Below are positions 45,690 to 56,767 of a stretch of 64,000 nucleotides of DNA, piece after piece. Both the position numbers and the translations under genes were made by a program. Within the stretch, counting starts at the first letter, position 1, and each line of letters opens with the position of its first letter. Source of the DNA: Metaphire vulgaris (Eukaryota > Annelida > Clitellata > Crassiclitellata > Megascolecidae). Under the pieces are notes generated by a model. That model was not told the DNA's origin. It did not search any database and worked only from the letters and a program-made list of their open reading frames with translations. The DNA lies in contig CM030842.1 of assembly GCA_018105865.1 (NCBI GenBank), positions 11,472,867-11,536,866 of the forward strand, in the 5' to 3' direction.

Positions 45690-46235
45690 GTCATAGTCGC
45701 CTGCTTCCCGCGCTTCCTCCCTGCCTTGCTTCCTTCCTTTCTTGCTTCCTCACTCCCTTGCTTCCTCACTCCCTTGCTTCCTCACTCACTCACTCACTCC
45801 CTTAATTTTTCTTTCTTTCCTTGCGTCCTTCTTTTCTTACTTCCTCCCTGCCTTGCTTCCTTCCTTCGTTTCTTGCTTCCTCCCTGCCTTGCTTCCTTCC
45901 TTCCTGCCTTCCGTCCTTCCTTCTATCTTTCCTTCCTTCCATCCATCCATCTTTTCTTTCTTCCTTCCTTTCTTTCTTGCTGCCTTCTTCTTTGCCTGTT
46001 TGCTTCCTTCCTTCCTTGCCTCCTTCCTTCCTTCCTCCCTTGCTTGCTTCCTTTCTTCATTCATTCATTGCTTCATTCATTCCCTCCTTCTTTCCTTTCT
46101 TCCTTCCTTCCTTGCCTGCCTCCCTTCTTCCTTGCTTCTTTCCTTCGTTCCTTGCTTGCCTCCCTCCTTCCTTCCGTCATTCCTTGCTTGCTTCTTTCGT
46201 TCGTTCATTCATTCATTCATTCCTTTCGGATCTCT
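45690..46235. repeat. polypyrimidine tract of TTCC/CTTG/CATT units
   Basis: About 545 bp almost free of adenine on the plus strand except in CATT and CACT units. Every frame is open and reads as FLPSFLASLL.... This is a strand-asymmetric repeat, not a membrane protein. Confidence 0.95.
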
Positions 46236-46328
46236 AAAACTGGAAGTCGCCAAACGGGCGTCACAGTTCAAAGGTCGGAGCATATATCTATTACATCACT
46301 AACCTCTTTACGCTACCTCTGTCATTGG

Positions 46329-46329
<1 letters not shown>

Positions 46330-46363
<34 letters not shown>
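46330..46363. repeat. (CT)n microsatellite
   Basis: CT run with one CCC break. Confidence 0.95.
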
Positions 46364-46566
46364 GTTCCTGCCTCTCTGCCTCTGTTCCTTTCTTGATTAT
46401 GTTTCTCTTCCCTCCTCCTCCGACCACGTATAAGTCGTCTGATCTTTTTCAGTCAGCCTCACTTTCCATCAACCAATCCATTCTTCATATGTTCGCTCCT
46501 TCCCTCTTACCATCTCTTCTCCGCAGCGTTCATTACCAAACGTGGGAGTTTTCCTATTATAAGTAC

Positions 46567-46645
46567 AAAGAGAAAGACAGAGACAGAGACAGAGGCAGAG
46601 ACAGAGACAGAGACAGAGAGAAAGACAGAGACAGAGGCAGAGAGG
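46567..46645. repeat. (GACAGA)n repeat
   Basis: GACAGA and GGCAGA hexamers. Confidence 0.95.
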
Positions 46646-46739
46646 GGAATTCTACTTTTCAAACGCTCTCTTCTTGAGCTATTTTTGGGTATTGCGAATG
46701 AATCATTTTCATAATCAATCTTCCTGTAGTTCCAGAAGT

Positions 46740-46812
46740 GTCGTGAAGTGTGAATATGTGAATGAGTGAGTGTGAGTGTGAATGAGTGTGAAGTGTCCAG
46801 AAGTGTGAATGT
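46740..46812. repeat. GTGAATGA/GTGTGAAT repeat
   Basis: Imperfect GTGAATGAGT and GTGTGAAGTGTCC units. Confidence 0.85.
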
Positions 46813-46909
46813 GCAGCGTATGTATGGCCGATGGTTCGCACAAATCCTTTGTTTGCACGAAGACTGAGACGAAGATACGACAAACAGATCACACCAACTG
46901 ACACAAAAT

Positions 46910-47030
46910 ACTGATTCCTCTTCCTGGCTTAAAACCCATCTCCTCTTTGACAATGCGCAGTAATTGCAGAGAAAGCGCTTCTGTACGACATGCAGGAAGA
47001 TGCGCTGTATAAGTAATCCATTATATGCCA
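46910..47030 (+). pseudogene. CR1/L2-like LINE 3' scrap
   Basis: A decayed SSWLKTHLLF frame, then GAAAGCGCTTCTGTACG and ATGCGCTGTATAAGTAATCC: the same order as other LINE ends here. Confidence 0.5.
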
Positions 47031-47165
47031 TTATACTAGATCCTAGGGCTAACCTAGAATGATAGAACTTTATAGAAACTAGTCTTTCAATGATGCAGGT
47101 TCTTAAACAACACAGCCAAATGGTGGAAACAGTTAAAACAGCCTCTGAATTCCTGACCACAAGTA

Positions 47166-47365
47166 CAGTAGAACCTCATTATAACGGACTCGGTTATAAC
47201 GTATACTCGGTTATGACACATACTCGGTTATGCTGTAGTTTATCACAATGTAGTGTCCCATTTGATGAGCTGCAGTAATGAATGGTATTGATACATCGGA
47301 TATAACTTACTATAACTTACTAAATTTTACAGACCGGCTGAATATGTTATAACGAAGTTCTACTG
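47166..47365. mobile_element. pogo/Tigger-like MITE with TA target
   Basis: Left CAGTAGAACCTCATTATAACGG; right (reverse complement) CAGTAGAACTTCGTTATAAC. TA on both sides (47164-47165, 47366-47367). The internal CGGTTATAACG/CGGTTATG repeats near the left end match the terminal block. The ends closely resemble the pogo/Tigger group of Tc1/mariner elements. Confidence 0.9.
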
Positions 47366-47369
47366 TATT

Positions 47370-47975
47370 GATTTTTCACATAAGTGACATGCATGGCGTC
47401 ATGCTAACTACATGTAATGTAACGATTCGCCAGCGCATTGATAGGCAACAAAGGTCGCCAATCAGGCACTGAAGAATGTGAAACAGTTTTTATGGACAAC
47501 GACCTCTTTAGAAATCAACCTCAAAACTGCGTCCAATTCGTCGAACTCGCGACCGAAGGAGCTTCGGAACTGGCTTCTCAAAGGAACTCATTAGCAATTT
47601 CTACTCAAATGGCCGTCGTTTTGAACGCAATGGCGTCTCCTTACGTCTTCCCAAAACAGCTGTAAATGAAATTTACTGTCCCTACGAACGCCCATACGCT
47701 CACTTCGCTCGGTTAATTGAGGCGTCGTCGTCTAAGCGACCGATTGGGTCTAAGCCAACGGGCTTCGTGTTAACCGCAAGCGCCCTCCTATTCTCAAGCC
47801 ACTCCTCGACGACCTCCTCAACGAATGCAGTTATTCGAAGGTAAAGTCGCATAAAGACGAAGTTCACTGCGACACTCCTGTGCATACAAATTGTAAACAG
47901 GCTCACTTGCTTGCACTAAGTGTTTCGTCAGTTGTCTCACTTGCTTGCACTAGGTGTTTCATCAATTGCATTTTT
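47370..47975. other. no recognised feature
   Basis: A 75-codon frame at 47438-47665 (ECETVFMDNDLFRNQPQNCV) looks protein-like but I do not recognise it. TCACTTGCTTGCACTA(A/G)GTGT is duplicated at 47907 and 47937. Confidence 0.35.
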
Positions 47976-47984
47976 CGGTTCACC

Positions 47985-48072
47985 GACTAAATCGCGCCAG
48001 ACAAAATAGCGCCGCCGGCAAAATCGCGGCGACAAATTAACGCCGACAAATTAGCGCCGACAAAATGGCGTC
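47985..48072. repeat. ACAAAWTNGCGCCG repeat
   Basis: Six or so variants of GCGCCGACAAAATGGCG in one direction. The layout resembles one arm of the ACAAAATGTCNCGG palindromic elements at 17.8 and 58.8 kb. Confidence 0.75.
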
Positions 48073-48129
48073 GAACTAATAATTATCGTCGAACCGATAA
48101 CCCTCAACTCAACTCAACCTAAAACTCAA

Positions 48130-48770
48130 CTTTAACTTTAACAGGTTTTTTCTAATAATATACCACCACATCAATTTAAGCAGTATTGTGGCGTATTATT
48201 TCGTTCAAACTCATTGTTTTCTAGTAGAACATGCTAATACATTCAACATGACAACATGTTTTAAAGACGGTACTGTATGGCCTGAAGTCATTGTGTGAAT
48301 TGCCTGGATATAGTAGTTCAGAACTGGTGAGTATTAGAACCTAAACCTCGCATCTATGCTCTTTGCCTATCGTGCTTACAATAACTAGACACAAAATTGT
48401 GCGTAAGAATGAAGGCGAGATCTCGTACATGTATCTGAGACTTGAAACCTATTTTGTTTTCTATAGTCTTTTCTCCTATTCTCCGCGACCGAAACCATAG
48501 AAATCGTTCTGACTGATTGTATCTGACTCAGGAGATTAGCAAATATGCCAAATGCACTACTAAAATGGCGCTATAGAAGTATTTCAATCAGACAGACGCC
48601 GTCGCAATGAACAGATTGTCAGATGTTTGCAAGTTAAAAGGATCGAACAATGAAAAATTCTTCTGATTACGACCGTTAAATTTTCCATCTGCATTTCAGA
48701 TCTTGCCAGGTCAACGGTTAAGTCGTTGTGTCATTCACCACTACCGAAAATCATTATGCATATTTTAGAT
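48130..48770. other. no recognised feature
   Basis: AATGGCGCTATAGAAGTATTTC near 48564 is the retroposon end word. Nothing else recognised. Confidence 0.45.
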
Positions 48771-48779
48771 ATTTATACG

Positions 48780-49156
48780 CAGGGCCGCCGAGAGAATTTC
48801 CGGGCCCCGGTGCCAAAAATAGTCACGGGTCCCTGACCTGAAAATTGTCTGAAAAATTGATGACCTTTTTTTGCTTGTCGGTCTTTTTTCAAAGCAGAAT
48901 TCCTGGCCCTCTTTATAAGGGCAAGTGTGAAAAAGTGTCGATGACCTTTTTTAACATGATCGTAACCCGGGCACCCTAACAGACATTCGCCGGGCGGGCC
49001 CCCTGTGCTCATGACGAAGATGACCCTTTTCCGTTGTCAGAGTCTTGTTCAGGGTTCAGACTATTGTCAATGCATGATCATCACCGGACCCGGGCCCCTT
49101 CGAGCTCCATGGGCCCCGGAACAATGTACCGACTGCACCCCCTCTCCTCAGGCCTG
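48780..49156. mobile_element. MITE, CAGGGCCGCCGAGAG family copy 4
   Basis: Starts CAGGGCCGCCGAGAGAAT and ends CTCCTCAGGCCTG. Exact TSD TTTATACG at 48772-48779 and 49157-49164. GATGACCTTTTTTTGCTTG at 48860 is a near-exact 19-bp word. Confidence 0.95.
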
Positions 49157-49379
49157 TTTATACGTTATGCTCGATTTGGTTGGGGCTTACCTCCCCAATG
49201 GCCGAAGACAACTAATTGTAAGGATTCAGGGATTGAGGTGGATACGGACTCGACTTATTCAAGGGTCAACTCAGTGCAAACACAGATCGACAATTAAAGT
49301 CATACAATTAGTGCAGTGATGAGTGACAAGTCGGTCAACAGGAATTCTAGAGTGCAAAGGTATTCGTTAATTAGTCGAA

Positions 49380-49565
49380 CGCACACTCACACGCATACAT
49401 GCACACATTCACACGCATCCATGCAAACATACGATGACCAGCACAGAAGAACGAGGCTTAGCAACTAAGACGCTTGTTGGCGAAACACACGCACACGCGC
49501 GCGCACACAAACACACACAAGCAGATACAGACAAACATGCAGACAGATACGCAGCATCACACACA
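49380..49565. repeat. CA-rich simple repeat
   Basis: ACACAC, ACACGC and ACAGACA units, imperfect. Confidence 0.85.
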
Positions 49566-49623
49566 ACAGAATAAAATAATAGGAAGCACACGAACATACA
49601 TTAAGCATGCATCGCCATCTGAA

Positions 49624-49922
49624 CAGGTGCGTAGCGACGGGGGGTATATAGGTATATATGCCCCACCCCCAAAAATTCAGTATATATAATACAGTATATG
49701 CAACAATATATATATATATATATACAGTAACATATATAAAATATAATATATAATATAGATTATATATAACAATATACCCCCCAACAAAAAATCTATACTG
49801 TATTATATTATGTACTATATCTATACTATATTATACTATATTATATATATTATATATTATATATAACAATATACCCCCAACAAAAAATATATACCCTAAT
49901 CAAATTCCTGGCTACGCCCCTG
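49624..49922. mobile_element. MITE, CAGTGGCGTAGC family, AT-rich interior
   Basis: Ends CAGGTGCGTAGCGACGG and CCTGGCTACGCCCCTG. TSD CATCTGAA (49616-49623) and CTTCTGAA (49923-49930), 7 of 8. The interior is TATATA-rich and holds a repeat, ATATAACAATATACCCCC(C)A, near 49766 and 49861. Confidence 0.88.
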
Positions 49923-49989
49923 CTTCTGAACTATTATTAATCTCAAATCCTGAAGCATTACTGAACGCGTATTAAAATGTTCATTTGGA

Positions 49990-50115
49990 AAATACTCTTT
50001 CCCTCTTTTCTTTCCCTCTGACTGATCTCTGAAATGACCTGGTCTTTTGCGGATGGGTTTGAAGTACCGTCAATCGATACCCTGGGATATTATAACTGGT
50101 GCTATAGAAGTGCAT
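49990..50115 (-). mobile_element. retroposon 3' segment, CTATAGCGC family
   Basis: Minus strand has ACTTCTATAGCACCAG, GGGTATCGATTGACGG and AAAAGACCAGGTCATTTC, collinear with 59227-59700. Confidence 0.6.
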
Positions 50116-50119
50116 AATT

Positions 50120-50475
50120 ATAATTATATTTATACATATAGTCGAGATACACACACGCATTACCGCCGGCGAACGCAAATTGAAATGATTTATTTCCGAA
50201 AATTCTGGAAAATGCGTCTTTGTTAACTGCGAATTAGGACTGACTAAATAAGCAACTAGAATTATTAAATTCGAATCGCCGTCGAGATTAACTCATGTGG
50301 GTCATTAAAACTAATGTGCAGGAATCAAAGAGAGAATTGTTTTGTCGCGATTATAGATGGGCCTACTGCAATCACTGTATTGTTATGTAGGGGGATTTAT
50401 GAATATAATACACAACTTTATCTGTACATGGCAGAAACAAACATCACAAAAATAACACTAAATGAGGCAAAACAA
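50120..50475. other. no recognised feature
   Basis: No repeat or gene recognised. Confidence 0.5.
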
Positions 50476-50486
50476 ACACGTTCAAC

Positions 50487-50674
50487 CAGTGGCGGCTCCA
50501 CCGGTGGTCAGGGGGGCCCGTGCCCCCATATTGAGTGCCTGCCCCCTCCCAGTGGCTCCCCCTGTTGGGACCCTATACTTAATGCTGCATACATTAACAA
50601 CAAATGGTTGGCCCCATGATTAAAAGTTGCCACCCCAACGGCCCCCCACTTGCCAAATCCTAGAGCCGCCACTG
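50487..50674. mobile_element. MITE, CAGTGGCGGCTCC family copy 3
   Basis: Ends CAGTGGCGGCTCCACCGG and GAGCCGCCACTG. GTTCAACC occurs at both edges (50480-50487, 50675-50682), overlapping the first C. Confidence 0.93.
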
Positions 50675-50689
50675 GTTCAACCTAACATA

Positions 50690-51225
50690 CACTGTAGACA
50701 TTCAATAATCAATACAGCATATCCACGACTTCAGACCTCAAACACACATTTAGGCCTATTAGGGCAGGGCCTATACAGTCAGAGAAAAACAACGATTTCT
50801 TTTAAAACTTCAGTAAACAGGATTGCTGTCGGCATTTCACCACATCATGTCTAAGTTGCAAACCAACCATATCTATATAATCCCTTATACAATCCAATCG
50901 ATTGTATATTTGCAACAGACGTTGCAATATGTTGCAGTCTGCGCTGAACTAGTCTCTCTAAAGCTGCAAAGCATTTAGCAGCGATTTGAGACAATCAGTG
51001 ATCGCTCGAGTCAACTCTACAGTCTACAGTCGTCAATCGACAACCGGAGTAAGATCAACTAGGCTGGCTATGCTGCTATAGCACATCGCAGTGTTTTATC
51101 CAGACTACAGGCCTTTGGGGGTTTGACGTGGCGGAGAGAAAGAGGCACAGTCCACATGCAAAAAAATTTTGATGCGATTTTTTTGAGGGGGGATTTGGAG
51201 GGTTTTTGGAGGGGATCGTCCCTCC
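50690..51225. other. no recognised feature
   Basis: No repeat or gene recognised. Confidence 0.5.
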
Positions 51226-51228
51226 TAA

Positions 51229-51229
<1 letters not shown>

Positions 51230-51291
<62 letters not shown>

Positions 51292-51690
51292 AACTTGACA
51301 ATTTCTTAAGCGCAGTAACATAGCTAGGTGGCTAAAGTCAAAGGCGCTGTACAGGGAACGAAACATTAAACAAATGCGTCTTGAGATGTTGTAGGAACCG
51401 ATCCGGAGAGGTGTCGGTTGTCACAGCCATCGGGAGCAGATTCCACGACACCGGGTTTCCACGACGAAAGGACCGGTCCCCCAGTCCCGCTGTCTTGAGC
51501 GGAGGGGGGGCGGCGACGAGATGGTTGCTGGCGCCGGAACGGAGAAGGGAGCGACGTGGTACTGTCGTCGATCGGCTGATTAGTTCTGACAGATACGCAG
51601 GGCAGTGGGGGTCATTCAGCGCACGGAACGTGAGCCAGTGGCGCTTGAACTCCACACGCTCGATGACCCGCAACCAGTGCAAACGATCTC
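51230..51690 (-). pseudogene. CR1/L2-like LINE ORF2 C-terminus with (ATT)n tail
   Basis: One unbroken frame of 114 codons on the minus strand (51682-51338) gives HWLRVIERVEFKRHWLTFRA, YLSELI, GDRSFRRGNPVSWNLLP and FLQHLKTHLFNVSF. This is the standard C-terminal block of CR1/L2-type ORF2 after the RT domain. It is followed by CAGCGCCTTTGACTTTAG and the tail (51230-51289). It is the best preserved LINE end here and 5'-truncated at about 51690. Confidence 0.9.
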
Positions 51691-51718
51691 TCAGGAATGG
51701 CGTTACATGGCGTTATTG

Positions 51719-51782
51719 TAACCCACTCTGCCATCTTCCGCCCCCAAGAGATGGAATGGCGTGTAGCGCCATTCCATCTCTC
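51719..51782 (-). mobile_element. SINE head scrap and perfect 15-bp hairpin
   Basis: 51719-51748 is the inverse of the SINE head at 52141 (CGGAAGATGGCAGAGTGGG on the minus strand). Immediately next, AGAGATGGAATGGCG and CGCCATTCCATCTCT form perfect arms around a 5-base loop (51748-51782). Confidence 0.7.
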
Positions 51783-52140
51783 ATGGAATGGCGTTACACG
51801 TTAACATGCCTGGATAGAACACTGGCACATCGCTATATGCTACACTACTAAGTGATGATCAAAACTTTGCTCTTACCATCCAGGCTCGCGCTTCAGAGGT
51901 AGACACTGTTGGGGTTAGGGCAATAGTCCGATCTCCATTGCATTTTGACAAATCAAACGCTGCTATAAGTTGACTGTGTGATTGGAAATGGAACCAGTTT
52001 GTTGCTCGTCGATAAAAGACCTCTTAGTGATTTTAATAGTTTTGTCAGTTGCAAAGCCACAAGACCAGAGAGACTACAACGATAAAAGATAAACGTTTGT
52101 GATATTAAAATTCCACAACAAGACCTACGAAAACAAACAC

Positions 52141-52280
52141 TCTTGGGGACGGAAGATGGCAGAGTGGGTTATGTGCTGGAGCAGCAGGCTGACGGAGCGG
52201 GTTCAAGCACCGTTAGTACCCCTAGTGGCTTTCACACAGGCAGTAATGCCTTCTAAGTCACTTTAAGTCATAGGCCTACT
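52141..52280 (+). mobile_element. tRNA-derived SINE head
   Basis: GGGACGGAAGATGGCAGAGTGG; A box TGGCAGAGTGG at 52157-52167 and B box GGTTCAAGCAC at 52199-52209 (32 bp between them). Partial inverse copy at 51719. The downstream extent is uncertain. Confidence 0.65.
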
Positions 52281-52284
52281 AAGT

Positions 52285-52799
52285 ATAGTGTATACTAAGA
52301 ATATACTTATTTGAAATCGAAAAACGAACCAACACTGGCACAAAATTTTTCAATCCAATGATTAAATTATGTACAATTTTGGCGTGGAAGAAAGCTTTAG
52401 CATTTTAACCAAAACCAAATCTCAAAACATTTTAATATTTTATTCTATTTTCTAGTTTATCCTTTTATTTATTATACATTTTTAATATTATACATAGACA
52501 AGGACAGGCAACGTTCCGATTTAGGCCTATATTCGGATTTGTGGTAATCGCTAAAATCATCCCGGACGTTCAATAAATCTCCGGATGAATGCCAACTTAT
52601 GGCCTCACCTAGACACGCCTTATTAAACAGATTGCGAATGATGAACGAGCAGGCGGAGATCTAATTTGAGACATGAACGAATTCGAGAAAGAATGACAAT
52701 TGATTAATAGCCTTCGTCCTCCGTTGTGCGCCTAAAACTCCGTCACAGATTAACGAACGCTATTCACGCCTGCTGCATTATTTCTAATAGCAATCTATA

Positions 52800-52800
<1 letters not shown>
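52285..52800. other. no recognised feature
   Basis: AT-rich; no repeat or gene recognised. Confidence 0.5.
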
Positions 52801-52802
<2 letters not shown>

Positions 52803-52852
<50 letters not shown>

Positions 52853-52862
52853 GTCTTTCTTT
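52803..52862. repeat. (CT)n / (CTGT)n repeat
   Basis: CT dinucleotides then CTGTCT units. Confidence 0.95.
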
Positions 52863-52956
52863 CTCTGCTCGCCGTTCGTTCGCCTGTCCAGATGTCCAAT
52901 AAATATTTTCTATTCTGCATTTGTTAGAAATATAATGATTATATGACCTAGTGATA

Positions 52957-53109
52957 TATGTTAGGCTAAAACAAGCATATTTAGAACTAGGTCATAGTAG
53001 GTAATTGCACCATAAATTTCAAATGGATGCCATTCAGCTGAAAATGCAATAACAATTTTTATGGGTTTGCCATGTGGATGACACCTAACAGTAGTTTTAG
53101 CCTAACATA
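52957..53109. mobile_element. 153-bp MITE candidate with 16-bp inverted repeats
   Basis: TATGTTAGGCTAAAAC at 52957-52972 and its exact inverse GTTTTAGCCTAACATA at 53094-53109. No clear TSD, so superfamily unknown. Confidence 0.65.
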
Positions 53110-53139
53110 CAAAGGGGTTATGTAAATATATGCATATGA

Positions 53140-53312
53140 CATGGGCGCCCGCACATTAGGGCAAGAGGGGGCAGTTGCCCACCTCCCCCACTGGAAAATG
53201 CAAATACCAATATTTCACATTGAAATTTGAAAACCTTGCCTAAATATTAACCGTGACCACTGTGCTAAAATGTGCTTTGCCCCCACCTGGAAAAAATTAT
53301 GTGTACGCCCAT
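53140..53312. mobile_element. MITE, CATGGGCG ends
   Basis: Ends CATGGGCGCCCGCACATT and GTGTACGCCCAT; flanks GCATATGA and ACATATTG match at 5 of 8. Confidence 0.6.
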
Positions 53313-53453
53313 ACATATTGATGAAGAGATGTTAGGTAGGGGCAATAACCTGTGCATGCTAATACAATAGGTGCTATAGAAATAGTCAATGGCCTACGGC
53401 GTAGTCAGGGTTCGTCTAAACATTTTGTTCGATGTGGGCGTTCAGGCCCGCCC

Positions 53454-54256
53454 GAAGTGGGGTGCTAAATATTTTTTTATTTATCTTCATAGTTTAAGTC
53501 AATAAAAATAGTTTAGCTAAAATGCTAGTTTAGCTGAAAATTTTTAGTTAGTAACTAAATAGTTTAAAACTTGTTAGTTGGCAGTGGCGGTTCCACGCGG
53601 GGGGAGGGGGGTGTGGGGATGCATCTCCACCGGACTTTCGGAGTTACTTTTTTTGCTTGTGAAAACCTATTTTTAGGTAGAAGTCTAGTCAAACTAACTG
53701 GGGATGACTTTTTTGATTGACAACCTATTTTCCGGTAAAAGTGTAGTAAAATTAGGGATAAAATTCCCTTTTCAGCCTTTTCGGGAAAGTTTATTGATTT
53801 TTTTCTTATATTTTCACCCCTCCAACTTTCTATGAATTCATTCATCCCCCCACCAAGAAGTCCTGGAACCGCCACTGTTAGTTGGTGTCCCCAATTCTCA
53901 ATAACAGTATACCTTTTTTATCTATTCCTTTCTGGGTCATTATTTCCAAACAAGTTTGACAAATTTGTGTTCCTGCAGTCTAGACTAAGACTTAAATATT
54001 AAATAGACAATGATTAACGAATTCAATGGTTCATTGACTGACATGTTCATGTTGCGAGCTTCGTTTGTGTTTTCATGAACACATACCTGATGCCTCGGAA
54101 ATAGTTGTAAAATTAGTTGCCAAAAGTGTAACTATATTTTTTAAGTTTAGTTAACTATTTTAGAAAGTTAGTTTGCAGATAAAAGTTTAACTACATATTT
54201 CTAGTCTAAATTTAGTTGTAGTTAAACTAATGTTTTTATTCAGCTGCCCATCACTG
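53454..54256. mobile_element. hAT-like element with AGTTTAACTA subterminal repeats, split by a MITE
   Basis: Right end (reverse complement) CAGTGATGGGCAGCTGAAT; left end near AAGTGGGGTGCTAAAT. Many TAGTTTAACTA / TTAGCTAAAA words lie inside both ends. Flanks agree at 5 of 8. The MITE at 53582-53877 is inserted near its left end. Confidence 0.6.
53582..53877. mobile_element. MITE, CAGTGGCGGTTCC family copy 4, nested
   Basis: Exact TSD TTAGTTGG at 53574-53581 and 53878-53885. Inverse orientation to copies 1-3 (GGAACCGCCACTG at the right with ACCAAGAAGTCC just inside). Confidence 0.95.
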
Positions 54257-54309
54257 GCCCTGGCAAAAAAATCCAGGTCCTGTCTCAGTTCACAACCTGG
54301 CGCCGCCAC

Positions 54310-54790
54310 TGGTTGTCATGAAATAGTTTTATATCTTTGTTCTGGCGTCGGGAGTTGCTAAAGAATTAGTCGCGCTTCTGTGACTTTTCCGTGACTTTTT
54401 TCCGTGGTGCAGACCCGGTAATATACCCTGTAAGCCTTTATTTGTACAGTCCAATTCACGGGCATCCATTGCAGAGGTGAATGCTTCTCATATCGATCAC
54501 ATGTCTCGGTAATAGCCTTCTTCGGTTTCTCTTCCCTTCTTCTACTTAAAGAGTGGACCAGTTTTCGAAGGGGAGTCAGCATGCAGGCAGTGACCAAGAA
54601 TTTCATCTCCTGTACAAATGACACATTGGCCAATATAGGACATAGGCCTAATACAGTATTATCCTTGTAGTTAGAGCAATGGTAGGTGGCGTTTACATAT
54701 GACTACAGATTTCAAGACCAGACTACGAGCAACTGAATAATACCAAGCTCCTTCGTCCTAATGCATTAAAGGACTAGTGAATGACTAGGC
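54310..54790. other. no recognised feature
   Basis: A minus-strand frame of 91 codons at 54358-54633 is not recognised and has no supporting context. Confidence 0.35.
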
Positions 54791-54792
54791 CT

Positions 54793-56168
54793 ACAGTAAA
54801 CTCTCAATCTCAGCAGACAGATCAGCTACATTATACATAGGACCTAGTCGTCATTTTAACAAACGGTTCGGCCGGACCGGGCCGAACCGGCTCCTTCACA
54901 ACCCTGAAAATAAGCAAATTCGAACTACGCTTAGATTAAAATGGTAATTTTAGCGAATATTAACGAATATTCGCGATAAAAATTTATTACGTTCATTCTC
55001 GCAGAAATCATATTATGATACACTTTATTGTATAAATAAACGTCTTATGAAAATTTAAAAAGGTGTGTAATTTTATCAATACAGACTTACAATTAATATA
55101 TTCTGCTTAAATTCTTCACTTATTCAGATTCAATTGAACTTAGGAATACCATATAATTCAGCTTTTACTCAATCAAAGGACAAGATAATCATTAAGGCCT
55201 AAGTGAGGTGAAAGCGTATTCCACTAATTCGATAGATGGCGCCAGTATTATTCATCAATGTCAAACAGCGAATGGACCAAAAGCTTTTGTGGAAGAAATT
55301 TCAAAAGACTCGTCAGATCATTTCCCAAATGCAGCGAAGCAGTGGCGTAGCAATATGCTCGGGAGCCCTTGGCGAAAAACCGGGCAGGGGTCCCTTTCCA
55401 GAGACAATCTGACAAGTTTGCGAAAATGCTTACGACCTTTTTTTGCTTGTCGGTCTTTTTTCGATCTGACAGCTTTACAACTTTGCGAAAAACATTTTTT
55501 TTGCTCGGGTCGGGGGCTCTTTCCAGGTCGGAGGCCCTTGGCATTTGGCCAGGTTGTCCATATGGCTGCTACGCCTCTGCAGTGAAGTCATAATTGCTGT
55601 TGCTGCGATGACGTGCGTTGGTTGGTGAGTGATTATGTTATAGACGAGTGCATAACAACAGTAAACTCGCGATCTCAGCAGACAGATCGGTCATATACAT
55701 GTAGGCCTAGTCCTCATTTTAACAAACGGTTCTGTCGAAACGGTGAGAATTTTAACAAACGGTTCGGCCAAACCAGACCGAACCGGCTCTATCACAACCC
55801 TGAAAATAAGCAAATTCGAACTACGCTTAGATTAATATTGTAATTTTAGCGAATATTGACTAATATTCGCGATAAAAATTTATTGAATTTTCAAGATCAC
55901 ATTATGGTAAATTTTATTGTAGGCTTATAAATAAACGTCTTGTGAAATTTTAAAAAGGTGTGTAATTTCATTAATATAGGCTTACGATTAAGATATTCTG
56001 CTTAAATTCTTCAATTAGTCAGATTCAAGTGAAATTAGGAATACCATAAAATTCAGTTTTCACTAAATCAAAGGACAAGGTAATCATATAAGTGAAGTGA
56101 AAGCGTGTTTCCACTAATTCGATAGATGGCGCCAGTATTATTCATCAATACCAAACAGCGCAGAGACC
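54793..56168. repeat. about 860-bp imperfect tandem duplication
   Basis: CAGTAAACTC(T/G)C(A/G)ATCTCAGC, ACGGTTCGGCC, CGAACTACGCTTAGATTAA and GATAGATGGCGCCAGTATTA occur in the same order at 54793-55272 and 55656-56168. The second copy has a short internal repeat of AACAAACGGTTC. The MITE at 55340-55579 lies between the matched segments. Confidence 0.9.
55340..55579. mobile_element. MITE, CAGTGGCGTAGCNA family
   Basis: Ends CAGTGGCGTAGCAATATG and GGCTGCTACGCCTCTG. TSD CAGCGAAG (55332-55339) and CAGTGAAG (55580-55587), 7 of 8. ACGACCTTTTTTTGCTTGTCGG is a 19-bp-word variant (near 55434). Confidence 0.9.
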
Positions 56169-56245
56169 AGATTTGGTTTTGACAGAATGAGCAGTGGAAT
56201 AAGAGTGAAAGACTATATGTACCAATCCGGTCTTGAAATCTTTTC

Positions 56246-56246
<1 letters not shown>

Positions 56247-56291
<45 letters not shown>

Positions 56292-56292
56292 A
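56247..56292. repeat. (CTG)n then (GAT)n
   Basis: About 12 CTG units and three GAT units. Confidence 0.96.
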
Positions 56293-56767
56293 ATTGATGA
56301 TGGATTGATGACGACGATGATGACTAAATAGCCAATGTTTTCCTCAGAATAAGCTGCAAACAATTCCCGCGATGTTTCCAGAAAATTATGGCTCTTTGCC
56401 TCTTTTATTTCATTTGTCGACCAGAAATCTGCCTTCGTGATCCGAAGTCATCGACTCCAAGCGAACGAATAAAAGGAAAAAATTGCACAATAGACTGGGT
56501 CGGGGAGTTACAACTGAATATGGCATAAATTCTACACCGGGTCATAGCACTAATAGGGCCTTAGAGCTGGGTCGATTACGATTATTTTTGCGATTACGAT
56601 TACGATTATTTTCGATTATTTTTCACGATTACGATTTCGATTACGATTACGGTTTTTATATAATCGCGATTTCGATTTCGATTATTTCACAGTACCTTTA
56701 GAAACTGGCTTTCCGCCATATTTTACAGTATTCGTCCTCTGTGTATCGATGTTCAGTTGGTCTTCAA

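Noticed and set aside
45585..46433. 282-residue hydrophobic open frame that looks like a membrane protein
   Set aside because: It is a polypyrimidine repeat; neighbouring frames are equally open and equally hydrophobic.
46507..47160. 217-residue minus-strand open frame
   Set aside because: It spans a GACAGA repeat, a GTGAAT repeat and a LINE scrap; no single protein is supported.
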